64,000 nucleotides of DNA from Cordylochernes scorpioides (lineage: Eukaryota; Arthropoda; Arachnida; Pseudoscorpiones; Chernetidae). Below are positions 31,485-41,615 of the stretch, in pieces. Both the position numbers and the translations under genes were made by a program. Numbering within the stretch: the stretch's first letter is position 1; each line of letters begins with the position of its first letter. The notes under the pieces were generated by a model that did no database searches, was not told where the DNA came from, and saw only the letters and a list, made by a program, of their open reading frames with translations. The stretch spans positions 140,103,418 to 140,167,417 of the forward strand of contig CP092864.1 of the NCBI GenBank assembly GCA_030710605.1, in the 5' to 3' direction.

Positions 31485-31697
31485 ATAATTTGTGAATCAA
31501 TAGGAGAGTCAATTTTCTAAAAGGAGTGAACCCATGCTGAAAACTACTGACAGAGTTTATCTGGTCAGTGACGAACAGCTGTTTATTCGAATACACACTC
31601 TCTCATGGACAAAACTTAATGAAGTGGAAAGTCTTTGATGTCGACGGTCATCTATTTTTTTTTAAGGAGACAGAGTCAATTTTGTTCACATTTGGTT

Positions 31698-31929
31698 ATC
31701 TCGTGTCACCTTCATTCATCCAAGTAAAATAAATTTCTTTTCCTCCAATTTACCCAGACTAATCTATTAGCTTGATTGTCTTTATGTATATTTTTTTCTG
31801 TATATAAATTTCATATTGACATTAAGGTACTATTACTGTTTTTCCTGCATGTATTCTACATTTCAGCTTGGAGAATCTGTATAAGACTAAAAGGTCTTAA
31901 TAAAGCTTTTTGTTGTTGTTGGTGGTGGT
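31698..31929 (+). mobile_element. LINE 3' tail nested in MITE C
   Basis: Ends GGTCTTAATAAAGCTTTTTG with TTG and GTG repeats. Same family as 49944-50435. The flanking ATCTCGTGT / ATCGTGTGT is an imperfect target duplication. Confidence 0.7.
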
Positions 31930-31996
31930 GATATCGTGTGTCTTCAATAAAGGTCACTGTAATATCTTTCAGAATTATTGTCCGAATCCCGATATA

Positions 31997-32156
31997 CAGT
32001 AGAACCTCTCTGTAAAGGACACCTAATTGCAGAGACAAAGTGTCCTTTAGGGAGAGGTGTCCTCTTACCGGAGAGTTGCTAAATTGTAAAAAAGCTAATT
32101 CTGCAAATAATAACTGTATTTTATAGAGAGGTGTCCGCTAAAGGGAGGTTTTACTA
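31997..32156. mobile_element. Tigger-type MITE T1, nested in MITE C
   Basis: CAGTAGAACCTCTCTG at the left; the right TIR is decayed to GGTTTTACTATA. Inserted at a TA inside the CGATATACATGC motif of MITE C. Confidence 0.78.
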
Positions 32157-32205
32157 TATATGCCAAAAGGTATAACTTCCTTTTGTCCATGATTGTGTGT
32201 ATGTA

Positions 32206-32790
32206 TATAGAAGATAGTTGGTATATATATGTCGTAGCTGTCGTGGTCAAATGAAAGGGCGCAACCGTTATGCCTACAATCCCCAAGAATTAGTTCCAGC
32301 CAAAGTGAACAGCGCACCCGCGATGTCTGCCACCTTTATTTTTGTACAGTTTTTATAGATGGATGAATTTACATATTTACATTTTAACACAAGCTTAACA
32401 TATTTACATACTTATTTTGACGAAAATAAATTAAATCTCTTGGCATTAATTATACAAATTATGACATATATATATATATATCCTAAGTAGATCATACGAC
32501 GGCGAGGTGTTGAGGCTCGACCCTACAAGAAAAAAAAAAGAAGATGCAGGGATTCGAACGTGACCCACATCAGCAGGTAGAGTGTCACCGGGCTATTTAG
32601 GAGGGATTGACGTAGTGAGGGTGACGTCGTAGACGGCTATTATTGGAGATGGCATACCCGCCCGCTTGCCTGCCTGTCCTTCTTCACGCTGGTCAAAGTT
32701 CGCTTCCACCATCTCCTTACTACACACTCCTTCTTACTTACATACTCAGAGATCATCTTAACATCGCAGTCATTTTTACCTTTGTTAATA
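32206..32790. other. Unassigned, possible tRNA-like SINE remnant
   Basis: 32545-32600 read on the minus strand has GTTCGAATCCCTGC, a B-box-like string, next to an A run, suggesting a SINE scrap. Remaining sequence not recognised. Confidence 0.3.
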
Positions 32791-32794
32791 TTGT

Positions 32795-33376
32795 CGCGGA
32801 GATAAATAAAGCAAGGGCAAATTTGGGAATAATTAATTTATTATAAAGGGTATTTACCTTTTAATTCTCCAATAAAATTATATATATATATAGATTATAA
32901 TAAAAGGTAGATGGATCTCGTTGGCGCTGACAAGGGAGGTAGGATCCGCTAACAGTAGGTCTGTGGTCGTCTTCCATTTTTATTCGTTGTGGCAAAGGTT
33001 CAATAATTGGTTCACGTCCCTGTAGACGTCGACTTCTTCGAAGTTCCGTCACGTTACCCAGCGTCTCCGCCAAAATAGGCCGCGGAGATAAATAAAGCAA
33101 GGGCAAATTTGGGGATAATTAATTTATTATAAGGGGTATATTTACCTTTTAGTTCTCCAATAAAATTATTTACAAGAGGTATTTATAGGGAGAGAGAGTC
33201 AGATGATAAAAACAACTTATCCCCAGGTAAAGATAATAATAATGAGCGGCGTCAACCACTGAGGCGTCCCGTTTTCCTTATTTGTAGATCAGCTTCCGAG
33301 AACCCCTCACACCTGTGGTCCCCCCGGGGTCCAGGGATGATTGACAGGTGTCCCATCTGGATGGAGCTACTTGACA
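32795..33376 (-). pseudogene. Gypsy-type remnant: LTR, leader, start of gag, partial LTR
   Basis: Minus order: LTR 33376-33082 (TGTCAAGTAGCTCC ... TATAAATACCTCTTG ... TTATCTCCGCG), then TTTTGGCGGAGACGCTGGG like a primer-binding site, a leader with RRSRRLQGREPII, an ATG (MEDDHRPTV ... RDPSTFY) like a gag start, then 32885-32795, which repeats the last about 90 bp of the LTR. The rest of the element is deleted. LTR borders approximate. Confidence 0.6.
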
Positions 33377-33499
33377 ATATAATGCATTAGCGCGCCATCT
33401 GTTATGAAAATTTTAATTTTTTTGACGCGTATGATTTCTTTAAAAAAATAAATCAATTTTCTACTGTGTATCATTGTCTACAATGATAGAATAATGGGA

Positions 33500-33560
33500 G
33501 TGCCTGGCTCATCAGTGGTGAACCCTCCCAGCGGTTTCGCCAATTTAATCTACCATAGGT
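33500..33560 (+). repeat. Dispersed core R
   Basis: GCTCATCAGTGGTGAACCCT, CCAGCGGTTTCGCCAATTTA. Best preserved copy in the window. Confidence 0.6.
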
Positions 33561-33562
33561 GC

Positions 33563-33660
33563 GGTCCCCCCTGGACCCTTAGAATATTTGATCAAATTCT
33601 GGTCCAAGGTGATTAACGTGGCAACGGCACCTATTTTCTAATGAAGAGTAAAACAGGAAT
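33563..33660 (-). mobile_element. 5' fragment of the DUF4817-type mariner family
   Basis: Minus text matches 4138-4245 (ACTCTTCATT, CCAGAATTTGATCAAATATT, GGGTCCAGGGGGGACCGCA). Shows that the family extends left of the first ORF codon at 4.1 kb. Confidence 0.75.
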
Positions 33661-33744
33661 CAGTTAATACACAAATCCTTCAATATTTCTCTAGGACACT
33701 AAGACAAAAGTGAAATTGCACTGGGATCAGGTGAATAAATTAAG

Positions 33745-33920
33745 GGCATCTCCTTATCGTGCAATTAAAAGTTGTTGGTAAACTTGCGCCATTTGTTAGA
33801 ATAAATATCAACTAATCGTGAATTTTTTATTTATGGAATAATTAAAAATCAATGCTTAATTGATATGTAATCCGACAGATGGCGCAACCCATCATCAAAT
33901 TCTAGTTGCGCCCTTTTTAA
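33745..33920. repeat. Foldback F2, arms without centre
   Basis: GGCATCTCCTTATCGTGC ... AACTAATCGTGAATTTTT and AATTAAAAATCAATGC ... GATGGCGCAACCC: both arms, with the middle lost. Confidence 0.65.
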
Positions 33921-34054
33921 ATTTACTCTTTTGTTAAAACAGGTTTGATTAATTTATGTTTTTAAAAATGTCTTTATTAATTGTTTTCGAAAGAGCAAGG
34001 GCTTGCCGTGTCACATCCTGAAGTTTGTCTTTCCTAACATTTTTTACGTTACAA

Positions 34055-34631
34055 TCTATATAGAAAAAAATGAATGTGTGTCTGTCTGTACTCGATAGAT
34101 TTAATCGCCGTGAAAATCGGGAAGGTTTTTGATTTTTTTTTAAAACAGAGTTGAGGTTTTAGCACTACTAAGATAAAGTTCACCAATAATAATTAAATAT
34201 CATTCATTTCATGATGATATTTAATAATTACAAAATTATTGTTCAATTGAAATTCGTTTGCAATATTGTTTAATATCACAAGTGAAGAAAAGCATGTTTA
34301 TTTTACCATTAACTATGTATATCTATGTTATATACATATGTTATATCCAAATGACATATGTAGGGATAATTTTATTGTTAATTTTCATTTTGATGCATTT
34401 ATATACATTTGATCATTAATAAATTATGTTTGAGGAATCAAACTGCCTTTTTGTTCAAACACAGCAACGTGTGAACGGGTACAGCTAGGTGGAGCAGAGT
34501 ATCAAACAAAGTTATCTTGACAAGTATAGCTTCAGTAGGGATTGGATGTTTGCTAGAATCGTTTTAACAAATGTTCGTTAGGCAAACTTTTACTCGTGTA
34601 AAAACCGGGTAAAGCCGGGTACATTCGCTAG
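34055..34631 (+). mobile_element. Helitron H1-like (577 bp), intact ends
   Basis: TCTATATAGAAAAAAATGAA after A; ends ACCGGGTAAAGCCGGGTACA TTCGCTAG before T. The interior is AT-rich and largely different from the other H1 copies; no ORF. Confidence 0.88.
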
Positions 34632-34699
34632 TATGATAGAGTATTGGAAGAGTGTGTTTAAAAAACGTATAGACCCACATCAATCTTTAGTTATTTATT

Positions 34700-35600
34700 T
34701 CTCGACATAACGGTAACCTCACCTCAGGGGAATGAATTCTTGACTTCTACCTTCTATACAGGATTTTCTAAATTATTGTCACGGTAATGAGGACGAGTCG
34801 TCGGGGTCAAATTAAAATAAATATTTAAGAATTAATTGATAAATGTGGAAATCAAAGTTAAAGAAGAGAGATATTTATGACCATGTTTTCTGGAACGTTT
34901 AAGAATGAGTTACTGCTGTGACTCACAGCTTGCAATCTACTGACATGGATCTGACGTGCTTCTATCATTGATTCCCTCGGAGTCTTGGAACTTTGTTTTT
35001 AGTAGCTTTATCTCATTTTTCTTGCGGCGTGAAGAGCGACTTTGTTGTCGTATCTGTCAATAGGGACATCGTCTTCTTGTAGGGAAATCTTGGCTTTGAA
35101 ACGTCTGCAAGGACAGGGTGACGATGTCTGCAGATCAATGGACTGTCAACGTAACGACCATTGTCAAACTTCTTGTCACCACAGCAGAATCATATTGCCA
35201 CGTGGTACCTTTGAGTCCTTTTTCTTTCGGCGTGAAGAGCGACTTTGTTGTCGTATCTGTCAATAGGGACATCGTCTTCTTTTAGGGAAATCTTGGCTTT
35301 GAAACGACGGCGGAATCCTGGAGCCAGTCTCTGAAAATGTAGATCACAGCACCCAAGGCCTCGAGGTCTTCTCGGCGATCTTCAGTTTGTCTTCTCTAAA
35401 CTACCCAGCTTCTCCACCGAAATGTCACGTAGAAAATGGGAAAAGACAAACTTCAGAAGGACACGACGATTTATTTAATACAAAACAAATCAACATTTAT
35501 AAACTACTAGAGTGAAGGCAAGTTTACAGAGTAGGAAAATATAAATATCAAAATTAATAATATGCTCCTAAAATATAAAAAAAAATATTTTGCTACAATA
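34700..35600. repeat. Unassigned region with an 80-bp direct duplication
   Basis: GCGTGAAGAGCGACTTTGTT ... AATCTTGGCTTTGAAACG occurs at about 35026-35103 and 35231-35307, 205 bp apart, one base different in most of its length. The spacer includes CTGCAAGGACAGGGTGACGA. 35434-35480 carries GAAAATGGGAAAAGACAAAC, related to a block in the H1 Helitrons. No gene recognised. Confidence 0.5.
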
Positions 35601-35601
35601 T

Positions 35602-35790
35602 TTGTGCTTATGTCCAGATGGGGAAAGAAATTTTCATCATTTTGTAAAAGGCAATAGCCTACAGCACCCGGTGTTCTCAGGTGGTCACCCTCCCAAGTAC
35701 TGACCGGGCCCGACATTGCTTAACTTCGGTGATCGAACGAGAACCGGTGTTTTCAATGTGGTATGGCCGTAGGCGTTGTGCTTATGTCCA
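35602..35790 (-). mobile_element. 5S-headed retro-insertion with 15-bp target duplication
   Basis: TTGTGCTTATGTCCA at 35602-35616 and again at 35776-35790. Inside, on the minus strand: 5S rRNA, then TATTGCCTTTTACAAAATG and on to CCCCATC. No poly(A). A 5S transcript reading through the T4 stretch and then reverse-transcribed by a LINE machinery would give this. Confidence 0.82.
35657..35774 (-). rRNA. 5S rRNA sequence (retro-inserted copy)
   Basis: The minus strand reads GCCTACGGCCATACCACATT ... ACACCGGGTGCTGTAGGC, 118 nt, with the 5' and 3' ends pairing as helix I and the inner TCGATCACCGAAGTTAAGC promoter/box region intact. A compensatory-looking ATTG/CAAT pair is present. The internal promoter elements look usable. 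A 15-bp target duplication flanks the 5S plus a 41-nt tail, so this is a retrocopy rather than a member of a tandem 5S cluster. Confidence 0.9.
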
Positions 35791-36039
35791 TAGAGAGTTT
35801 GCTTAAATACCATTTCTAACATTCCACCCTTCATTGTAACATCAGAATGATCCAATACAATTTTAGAGTTCTAAGAAGCGGTCTGGTAGATTAAATAGGC
35901 GAAACCGCTGGGAGGGTTTACCACTGATAAGCCAGGCCTTTCCTGATTTTTTTTTATCGCAGGAGTAGAAGTTTGTTTTGTGTATAAAAGAAACATTCGT
36001 GCTTAAAATGCTTTAAATTTCTATATATGAATGGCACGG

Positions 36040-36600
36040 TATTGCTTTATATGAATATTTTGAATGTTGGTCTTGAGAAGAAAGAAGTGATATCTCCAAA
36101 GAGCTAGTTATTAAGGTCATCATTCAAACTATGCATTATCAAGCCAAAGAAGAGCATAGGATGGACTACAGTAAAACCTCCCTGTAAAGGACACCTAATT
36201 GCAGAGCCAAAGTGTCCTTTAGGAAGAGGTGTCCTCTTACCGGAGAGTTGCTAAATAATAAAAATGGTAATTTTGCAAATGAAAACTGTCCTTTGTAGAG
36301 AGGTGTCCGCTAGCGGGAAGTCCTCTAAAGGGAGGTTCTACTGTATATGTATAAGATATGGCCGTTTTAGATGTTGGTTTTGAGAAGAAAAAAGCGATAT
36401 CTCTATAGTTGTTGAGGGCATCATCCAAACTTGCATTATCCGTCCAAAGAAGAGTATAGGAGGAACTATTTGTATATGAGATGGCGGTTTTAAATGTTGG
36501 TTTTGAGAAGTAAAATCTCCAAAGAGCTAGTTGTTAAGGTCATCATCAAAATTTGCATAATTCATCCGAAGAGAAGAGCAAAGGAGGGACAATATGTAAA
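36040..36600. repeat. Threefold tandem repeat of about 120 bp, one junction split by a MITE
   Basis: Units with TTTTAGATGTTGGTTTTGAG, GCGATATCTC, GGGCATCATCCAAACTTGC, CAAAGAAGAG lie at 36055-36178, 36350-36475 and 36480-36600. The T1 MITE at 36179-36343 sits between the first two. Confidence 0.7.
36179..36343. mobile_element. Tigger-type MITE T1 (165 bp)
   Basis: CAGTAAAACCTCCCTG ... GGGAGGTTCTACTG with TA on both sides. Confidence 0.88.
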
Positions 36601-37500
36601 TAAGATGGCAGAAGGGAGGTAAGAGGAAGGCAGGCAGGCAGGCGTGCGGTAGAACTAGCTAACGAGCGGAGTCCGAGTGTTCAACAATAGCCCTGGAACG
36701 GAGGGAGGTTCTAATGACGACGGCCTGGGGACAAAATTAGCGGTTGGACGGCCTTCCCGCTATATCTAGCCGCTGCTGCGACTTCTTGCCCATCAAACAT
36801 TACGTAAGTTCCTGGGAGACACCGTCCGTGATTAAACCATAATACCAGAAACGCTATATATACGATATAAATAACGATGTATTAACGAAATGAATCTATT
36901 GTCACTGTAGAAAATGAGGAAAGACAAACTTCAGACTGACTCGGCAATTTATTTAAGTCAATAACAAATTAAAATATAGTATTTAAATAACCCAGGTTTC
37001 TGGACACACGTACAGAAGGAAATCGCGCTAAATAGCTTCGTTTATAAACCCAATTTTGCTGGACCTGAAATAGCACGGGTACCTAGACAGTAGAATGGGT
37101 AGAGCACCATCGTGACTCCAACACAACTGTAACAATGACACCCTGGCAACAACAGGTTCGAAGGTGTGACAGATCTCAAACCGATGTGCTAAACATCTGA
37201 AAGCTTCTTTTTTTCTTAATAAACACAACTACAGTTTAATCTTGATTTGAGACCAAACCAGGATACCAGCGCTATCCGGTTTTAAATCCGATTTAGACTT
37301 CAATCCTATGATTGTATCATGATTGTTATTAAGAGTGCTGCCATTCGAAAAGGTCGTCTATTTCCACCGTCTCCCAGGACCAGAGTTTGGTGGTGTGTTG
37401 TTCCAATAGTGAGTGCGTTAACTTTGTTCCAAAATCACTTTATTAGGTACCGCTCAAAAAGAGCAACCTAGTTTATGATATTTGCAACAATGAATAATAT
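36601..37500. other. No gene recognised
   Basis: Slightly GC-richer islands at 36640-36830 and 37300-37420; 36905-36960 resembles the 35.43 kb block. No convincing frame. Confidence 0.35.
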
Positions 37501-37524
37501 GTGAAGGTTATTCACATATTTAAA

Positions 37525-37612
37525 AAAAAAGGTCCAACACGGGATTCGATCCCGGTTCATGGCTGTCGGGAATCAAGGGTTTTACCCACTCGTCCACTGA
37601 CTCTTTTTGAGC
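37525..37612 (-). mobile_element. tRNA(Leu/Ser type)-headed SINE or tRNA pseudogene
   Basis: The minus strand reads GTCAGTGGACGAGTGGGTAA (A box of the GAGTGG type), then GGGATCGAATCCC (B box) and GTGTTGGACC, with an A run after it in the minus direction complemented by T. Not related to S1. Confidence 0.5.
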
Positions 37613-37993
37613 GCGTTAATGATCACAAAGATAGCAATGTGGAAATAAACACACACAAAAGTGAAATTGACTGGTATCAGGGGATAAATTAAAAAAGATA
37701 TCTCCTGATCAAGAAACAGTATTTTCCTAATTCTTTATATAATTAAAAATCAACGATTAGCTGATATTTATTCCGACATATGGCGCAAGCCATCAGCAAC
37801 ATGCAGAAGCGTACTGTATGTGAAAACTAGTATAAGTGGATGTTTTAAAAAGGCATTTACTGATCTCCTAAAAAAATATTTTATTGAAAGAAAAAGCGCA
37901 CATCAATTTATAGGCGCGAACATCATACACGTGGTAGCAATTTGACTATGGACTTATAACGAGCTCCGTTTTTGGCTACAGTAATCAGTAGTA

Positions 37994-38071
37994 TGGAACG
38001 CTTCACGATTTTGCGTGTCATCCTTGCGCAGGGGCCATGCTAATCTTCTCTGTATCGTTCCATTTTTAGTA
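37994..38071 (-). pseudogene. U6 snRNA retrocopy, 3' part
   Basis: Minus text ACTAAAAATGGAACGATAC, GAGAAGATTAGCATGGCCCC, GATGACACGCAAAATCG, TGAAGCGTTCCATA is U6. The 5' part lies at 39577-39597, beyond the pogo-like insertion. The 13-bp duplication GTAATCAGTAGTA flanks the whole (37981-37993, 39598-39610). Confidence 0.9.
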
Positions 38072-39576
38072 CAGTAGAACTCCTCAAATTCGGAAATTCT
38101 GAAATTCGGAAACTCCCAAATTCGGAAAGTATTGTAATGTTTTTTTTACATACAAAAAATCAATTTTCACATGCTTTTATTTTGTTGATATTTCAACATT
38201 ATTTTATTTTATTTACTTTTACTTTTGCTTTGCTTTTATTTTATTTAATTTAATTTTTATTAGTAATTTATTTTTAATTTAAGTGTTTAATTAATTTACT
38301 TTTACCGATTATTTATAATCGCTAATTAGGGGTTTATCCCCTTTTTTAAAAGCTTAAATAAATCAACAGTTTCATTTGACCTTTGTGCTTAGTTTAGGAT
38401 ATTGTCCAATAAGAAGGCAGCATTATTACGTCATAAGCCATTCACGCATTTTTTATTGCGAAGTTGATTCACCTAAAGTTCAAATTATCAAACATTTTCA
38501 GAAATTGTAAGTTTCAAATTCTTTTATTCAACTCTCAATTTATTGCATTTACAAGTTTGTTCTTCAACAAAATGGCATCCAAAGAGGAGCGGCAAAAACG
38601 AGGCAAGTACCGAATTCTTAAGCTTGGTGAAAAGTTAGATGTTCTTAGTGACATTAAAAAAGGATTAAGCTATGCAACGATAATGCAAAAGTATAAATTT
38701 TCTAAGACACCTGTTTATGATATAAAAAAGTCTGAGCTTAAACTTACAAAGTTTGTTGATTCTACCGAAAAAGATGTCAAAAAGTTTTCTCAAGTAAAAA
38801 ATCCGTTATACGAAAATGTTGATAAAGCAGTTAACATCTGGTACGAAAGTCAGAGATTATCAGGGGTTCCTATTCGTGGTATTGAACCCCAAACAGCTGC
38901 CAGTCATTTTGCATCAAAATTGAATAATCCCACTTTTAAAGCTAGTGGTGGATGGTTGTCACGATACAGAGCCAGACATAATTTGAAAAATAAAAAAGTT
39001 GTCGGGGAAGATATAGTTGAAGCTGTTTTGAGTGAAAAAATGGAAATCAGCAGTTCTGATGATAGTTCCTCAACTTCTGAAGACAGTTTGGAGCCGGATG
39101 TTCCCAGATGCGAAGCGTTGAAAAGTTTGGATGTTGCATTAAAATATTTGGAAAAGCGCACTGAACCAGAAATGCTTGCAAGCTACAACACCATCAATAG
39201 TCTTCGAACTATGCTTATGAGAGAAGAAGAAGCTTTGTTAAACAAGCCAAAGAAACAGACAACAATCAGCAACTTCTTTGCCAAGCCATAACTTACTTGG
39301 CCATCAATTGCATTACATACATAATAAAATATTTTACTATTTTTCATCGGTTTCATGCTCAAAACTCATAAAAGTCAAGGAACATTTGATTAAAAATCGT
39401 AATTAAAATTACGTAATGTACATATAATATTCAACCTAAAATTGTTCATATTCTTCAAAATCTTTGTCTCAGTCATCTAAATGCCTATTTATGCCACATA
39501 AATATTCACAAATCTAACTCTCTCAAATTCGGAATACCTTGCGCCCCAAGCTTTCCGAATTTGAGGAGTTCTACTG
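38072..39576 (+). mobile_element. Pogo/Tigger-like element, 1505 bp, TA duplication
   Basis: TIRs CAGTAGAACTCCTCAAATTC and GAATTTGAGGAGTTCTACTG, perfect over at least 24 bp with a TTCGGAAA-type subterminal repeat (three times at the left). TA at 38070-38071 and 39577-39578. Inserted in the U6 copy. Encodes a shortened transposase-like protein without catalytic domain, so it needs a partner to move. Confidence 0.95.
38572..39291 (+). CDS. Pogo-like protein: DNA-binding domains and PIP-box tail, no DDE domain
   Basis: 239 codons from MASKEERQ, the start typical of Tigger proteins; an in-frame ATG at 38464 is less likely. Residues about 1-60 form a CENP-B/psq-like HTH (KLGEKLDVLSDIKKGLSYAT), residues 85-150 a second HTH of Tc5/CENP-B type (ASHFASKLNNPTFKASGGWL, SRYRARHNL). 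Then comes a Ser/Asp-rich stretch (about 165-185) and a coiled C-terminal segment ending QTTISNFFAKP; QTTISNFF (229-236) matches the PCNA-binding PIP box, known in pogo transposase. The roughly 200-residue DDE/D region expected between HTH and acidic part is absent, yet the frame is intact. It could bind element ends and act as a repressor. Not proven expressed. Confidence 0.85.
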   Translation: MASKEERQKRGKYRILKLGEKLDVLSDIKKGLSYATIMQKYKFSKTPVYDIKKSELKLTKFVDSTEKDVKKFSQVKNPLYENVDKAVNIWYESQRLSGVPIRGIEPQTAASHFASKLNNPTFKASGGWLSRYRARHNLKNKKVVGEDIVEAVLSEKMEISSSDDSSSTSEDSLEPDVPRCEALKSLDVALKYLEKRTEPEMLASYNTINSLRTMLMREEEALLNKPKKQTTISNFFAKP

Positions 39577-39597
39577 TATATGTACCGCCGAACAAGC
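39577..39597 (-). pseudogene. U6 snRNA retrocopy, 5' part
   Basis: Minus text CGCTTGTTCGGCGGTACATA matches the start of the U6 copy at 48.76 kb. Its distance from the 3' part is due to the 1505-bp pogo-like insertion. Confidence 0.85.
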
Positions 39598-39610
39598 GTA
39601 ATCAGTAGTA

Positions 39611-40425
39611 GAGTTTGTCAAAAACCTGGATGTGCCGTGGAAGTCATAGTTTGCATCTGTGTGTGTTTGAATGTGCATCAAAATAAATTTTATGCGACAA
39701 TCTTTAGAGTGAAGCTATCAAGTTTGGTGAAACGGGTGGCGTGGAGTTGTCTTGTTGGGAAGACTAACTAAGAGACATGGTGTCATTGGGTTTCTAGTTG
39801 ATGAGAGGTTGAGATAATGATTGGTGGTGCTATCACCCTATCATACAGAATAATTGTATGCATTTCCTGTTGATGGGGAAATCTGAGGCATACATAGGTA
39901 GGAATACGACTTTGCCTGTTTGTTGGCATTTAGCTGGGGCTTAGTAGAACAGCCTTCATGTCCAGGGTGACCCTGCCAGGAGTACAAGACTTCAGTCATA
40001 CTGTCCTACCCAGGGTCATCTCCCCACCACGCTGAGGCAGGACTTGGGGAGGAGATACTGAGTGAAGGATAGATTCCACTTGGCTGGTGCAGACTGCCAT
40101 GTGAATAACGTCACTACACGACCTTAAACGTTACTGCGACACGTAAGGACTTCTTGCACGCCAAGTCAGTTTTTTTTTCCAAGAAAATATAAAAGTAGAG
40201 AAACAGATGATCAGATTGATAGAATCTAATGATAGGGAGCCTCCTCATCCCATTTTTTCACTTGTCTCAAGTATGCATGGAAATCATAGCGGGGCATGCG
40301 CTTATACATTAAGGATACCACGAAATGTCTACACGTATATAGAACGCTCTCTAGAAGAACTGTTTCTACATGTATAGACAAGTGATGCACTTGCAGTAAA
40401 AGGACAGTCACTAACTAGTTACCAT
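39611..40425. other. Unassigned, with a SINE S1 tail fragment
   Basis: 40350-40440 resembles the S1 body end (CATGTATAGACAAGTGATGC, CATGATTATCATGGCGTGAA). 39950-40100 is GC-richer and unrecognised. Confidence 0.4.
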
Positions 40426-40429
40426 GATT

Positions 40430-40958
40430 ATCATGGCGTGAACCATGTGGTGGTGGTAGTGTCTTGTCCATGGGGAAGATCAGATCGGTCCGTACACCCT
40501 GATCACAATACCGGCCAACCGAGGTGCCTTGTCCGTATGGGTGTCCTCTTCTGGATTGATGTCTGCCATATAGAGGGCTGCAAGGATGGCCGGGTGTATA
40601 TGGTCCGGGGTGAGTTGGGTGTTGGTATTGCAGTTCGTGTAGGATGATCTAGTCATGTCAGGGTTTACTTCATTCCGTGAACCATGTGTATTTGGGATAA
40701 GGTTGATGCTGTAATACGATACAGGCAAGCATTACTCATTGTTTTATATAAAAGTTACGTAATGGCCGGGGAATATCTATCTATATATATATGTGGCGGA
40801 CAGAGCCTCTCTATGGACAGCAGGCAGTCAGCCAGGTGGAGCTCTGCCCGCGGGGTGACAACTAGAGGCTATACAACTTCCTAAACCTCTAACGGACGTT
40901 CCATCAGAACCCTACTTTGATCATTTCTATCTAAAGGATATTTCACGCTGATATATTA
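40430..40958 (-). repeat. Probable Gypsy 3' LTR
   Basis: On the minus strand a TGTAATATATCAGCGTG start (40958) follows the pol C-terminus after GCGGGAAGATGG, a polypurine-like tract. A TTTTATATAAAACAATGAG box is near 40740-40760. The far end is not fixed. Confidence 0.55.
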
Positions 40959-40971
40959 CACCATCTTCCCG

Positions 40972-41262
40972 CTACATGCAAATATATCTTGAAGGAGGTC
41001 TCCGATTTCTTGGTGGGTTTCTTCTTAGGATGGGTCCTTCATTACTGGCTTCGGGATCCAGTGAACGAGACGACTCCACTGAAATGCCTCCATCATTCTG
41101 GTCCACGAGTCCAGAGTCCCGCTGCTGTCTGGATGTTTCTATAGGCAGCGATTCACTTCTGCCTCTGTTGGGCATATCAGCCTCAGGAACGATGATATCA
41201 GTTTCCTCTCTTTGGCGTCCATATTGTCGATATTCATTCTCAAGGCAAATTTGCTAAAAGTT
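40972..41262 (-). pseudogene. Gypsy pol C-terminus (integrase tail)
   Basis: Open minus frame to TAG at 40972, ending LRRNPPRNRRPPSRYICM, the basic Pro/Arg tail seen at the end of Gypsy integrases. Nothing upstream of 41262 belongs to it, so it is truncated. Confidence 0.6.
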
Positions 41263-41615
41263 AGCGAAATTTCAATAATACAATTGATGTATTAAGAGTT
41301 TATCACGAGAGATTCTATAAAACATAGAAAAATCCCGGTCTCTCTTGGAGGTTGTCTCTCATCAGAGACTCTGTTTCCTCATGCTCTGGCCTGACATGGA
41401 AAAGCCTCTGATGAGAGACTACCTCCAGGAGCGCCGGGTTTAGCCATGTTAAAGGCGATCTATCATAGGAGAGAGAGATTATATATACAAGGTTGTCCCA
41501 AAAGTTCATAAACAGTTGCAAAAAAAAAATTGAAATACCAATATTATTCGCCGTTATGTATAATGTATTTGAATTATGTATAAAATAATTGTATTATGTA
41601 TTCGCCGTAATAATA

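Larger units (their letters stand above)
31598..32205 (+). mobile_element. MITE family C with two nested insertions
   Basis: MITE blocks: 31600-31697 (CATGGACAAAACTTAATG to TTATCTCGTGTC), 31930-31996 (ATCGTGTGTCTTCAATAAAG to CGATATA) and 32157-32205 (TATGCCAAAAGG to CATGATTGTGTG). A LINE tail sits at 31698-31929 and a T1 MITE at 31997-32156. Confidence 0.82.
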
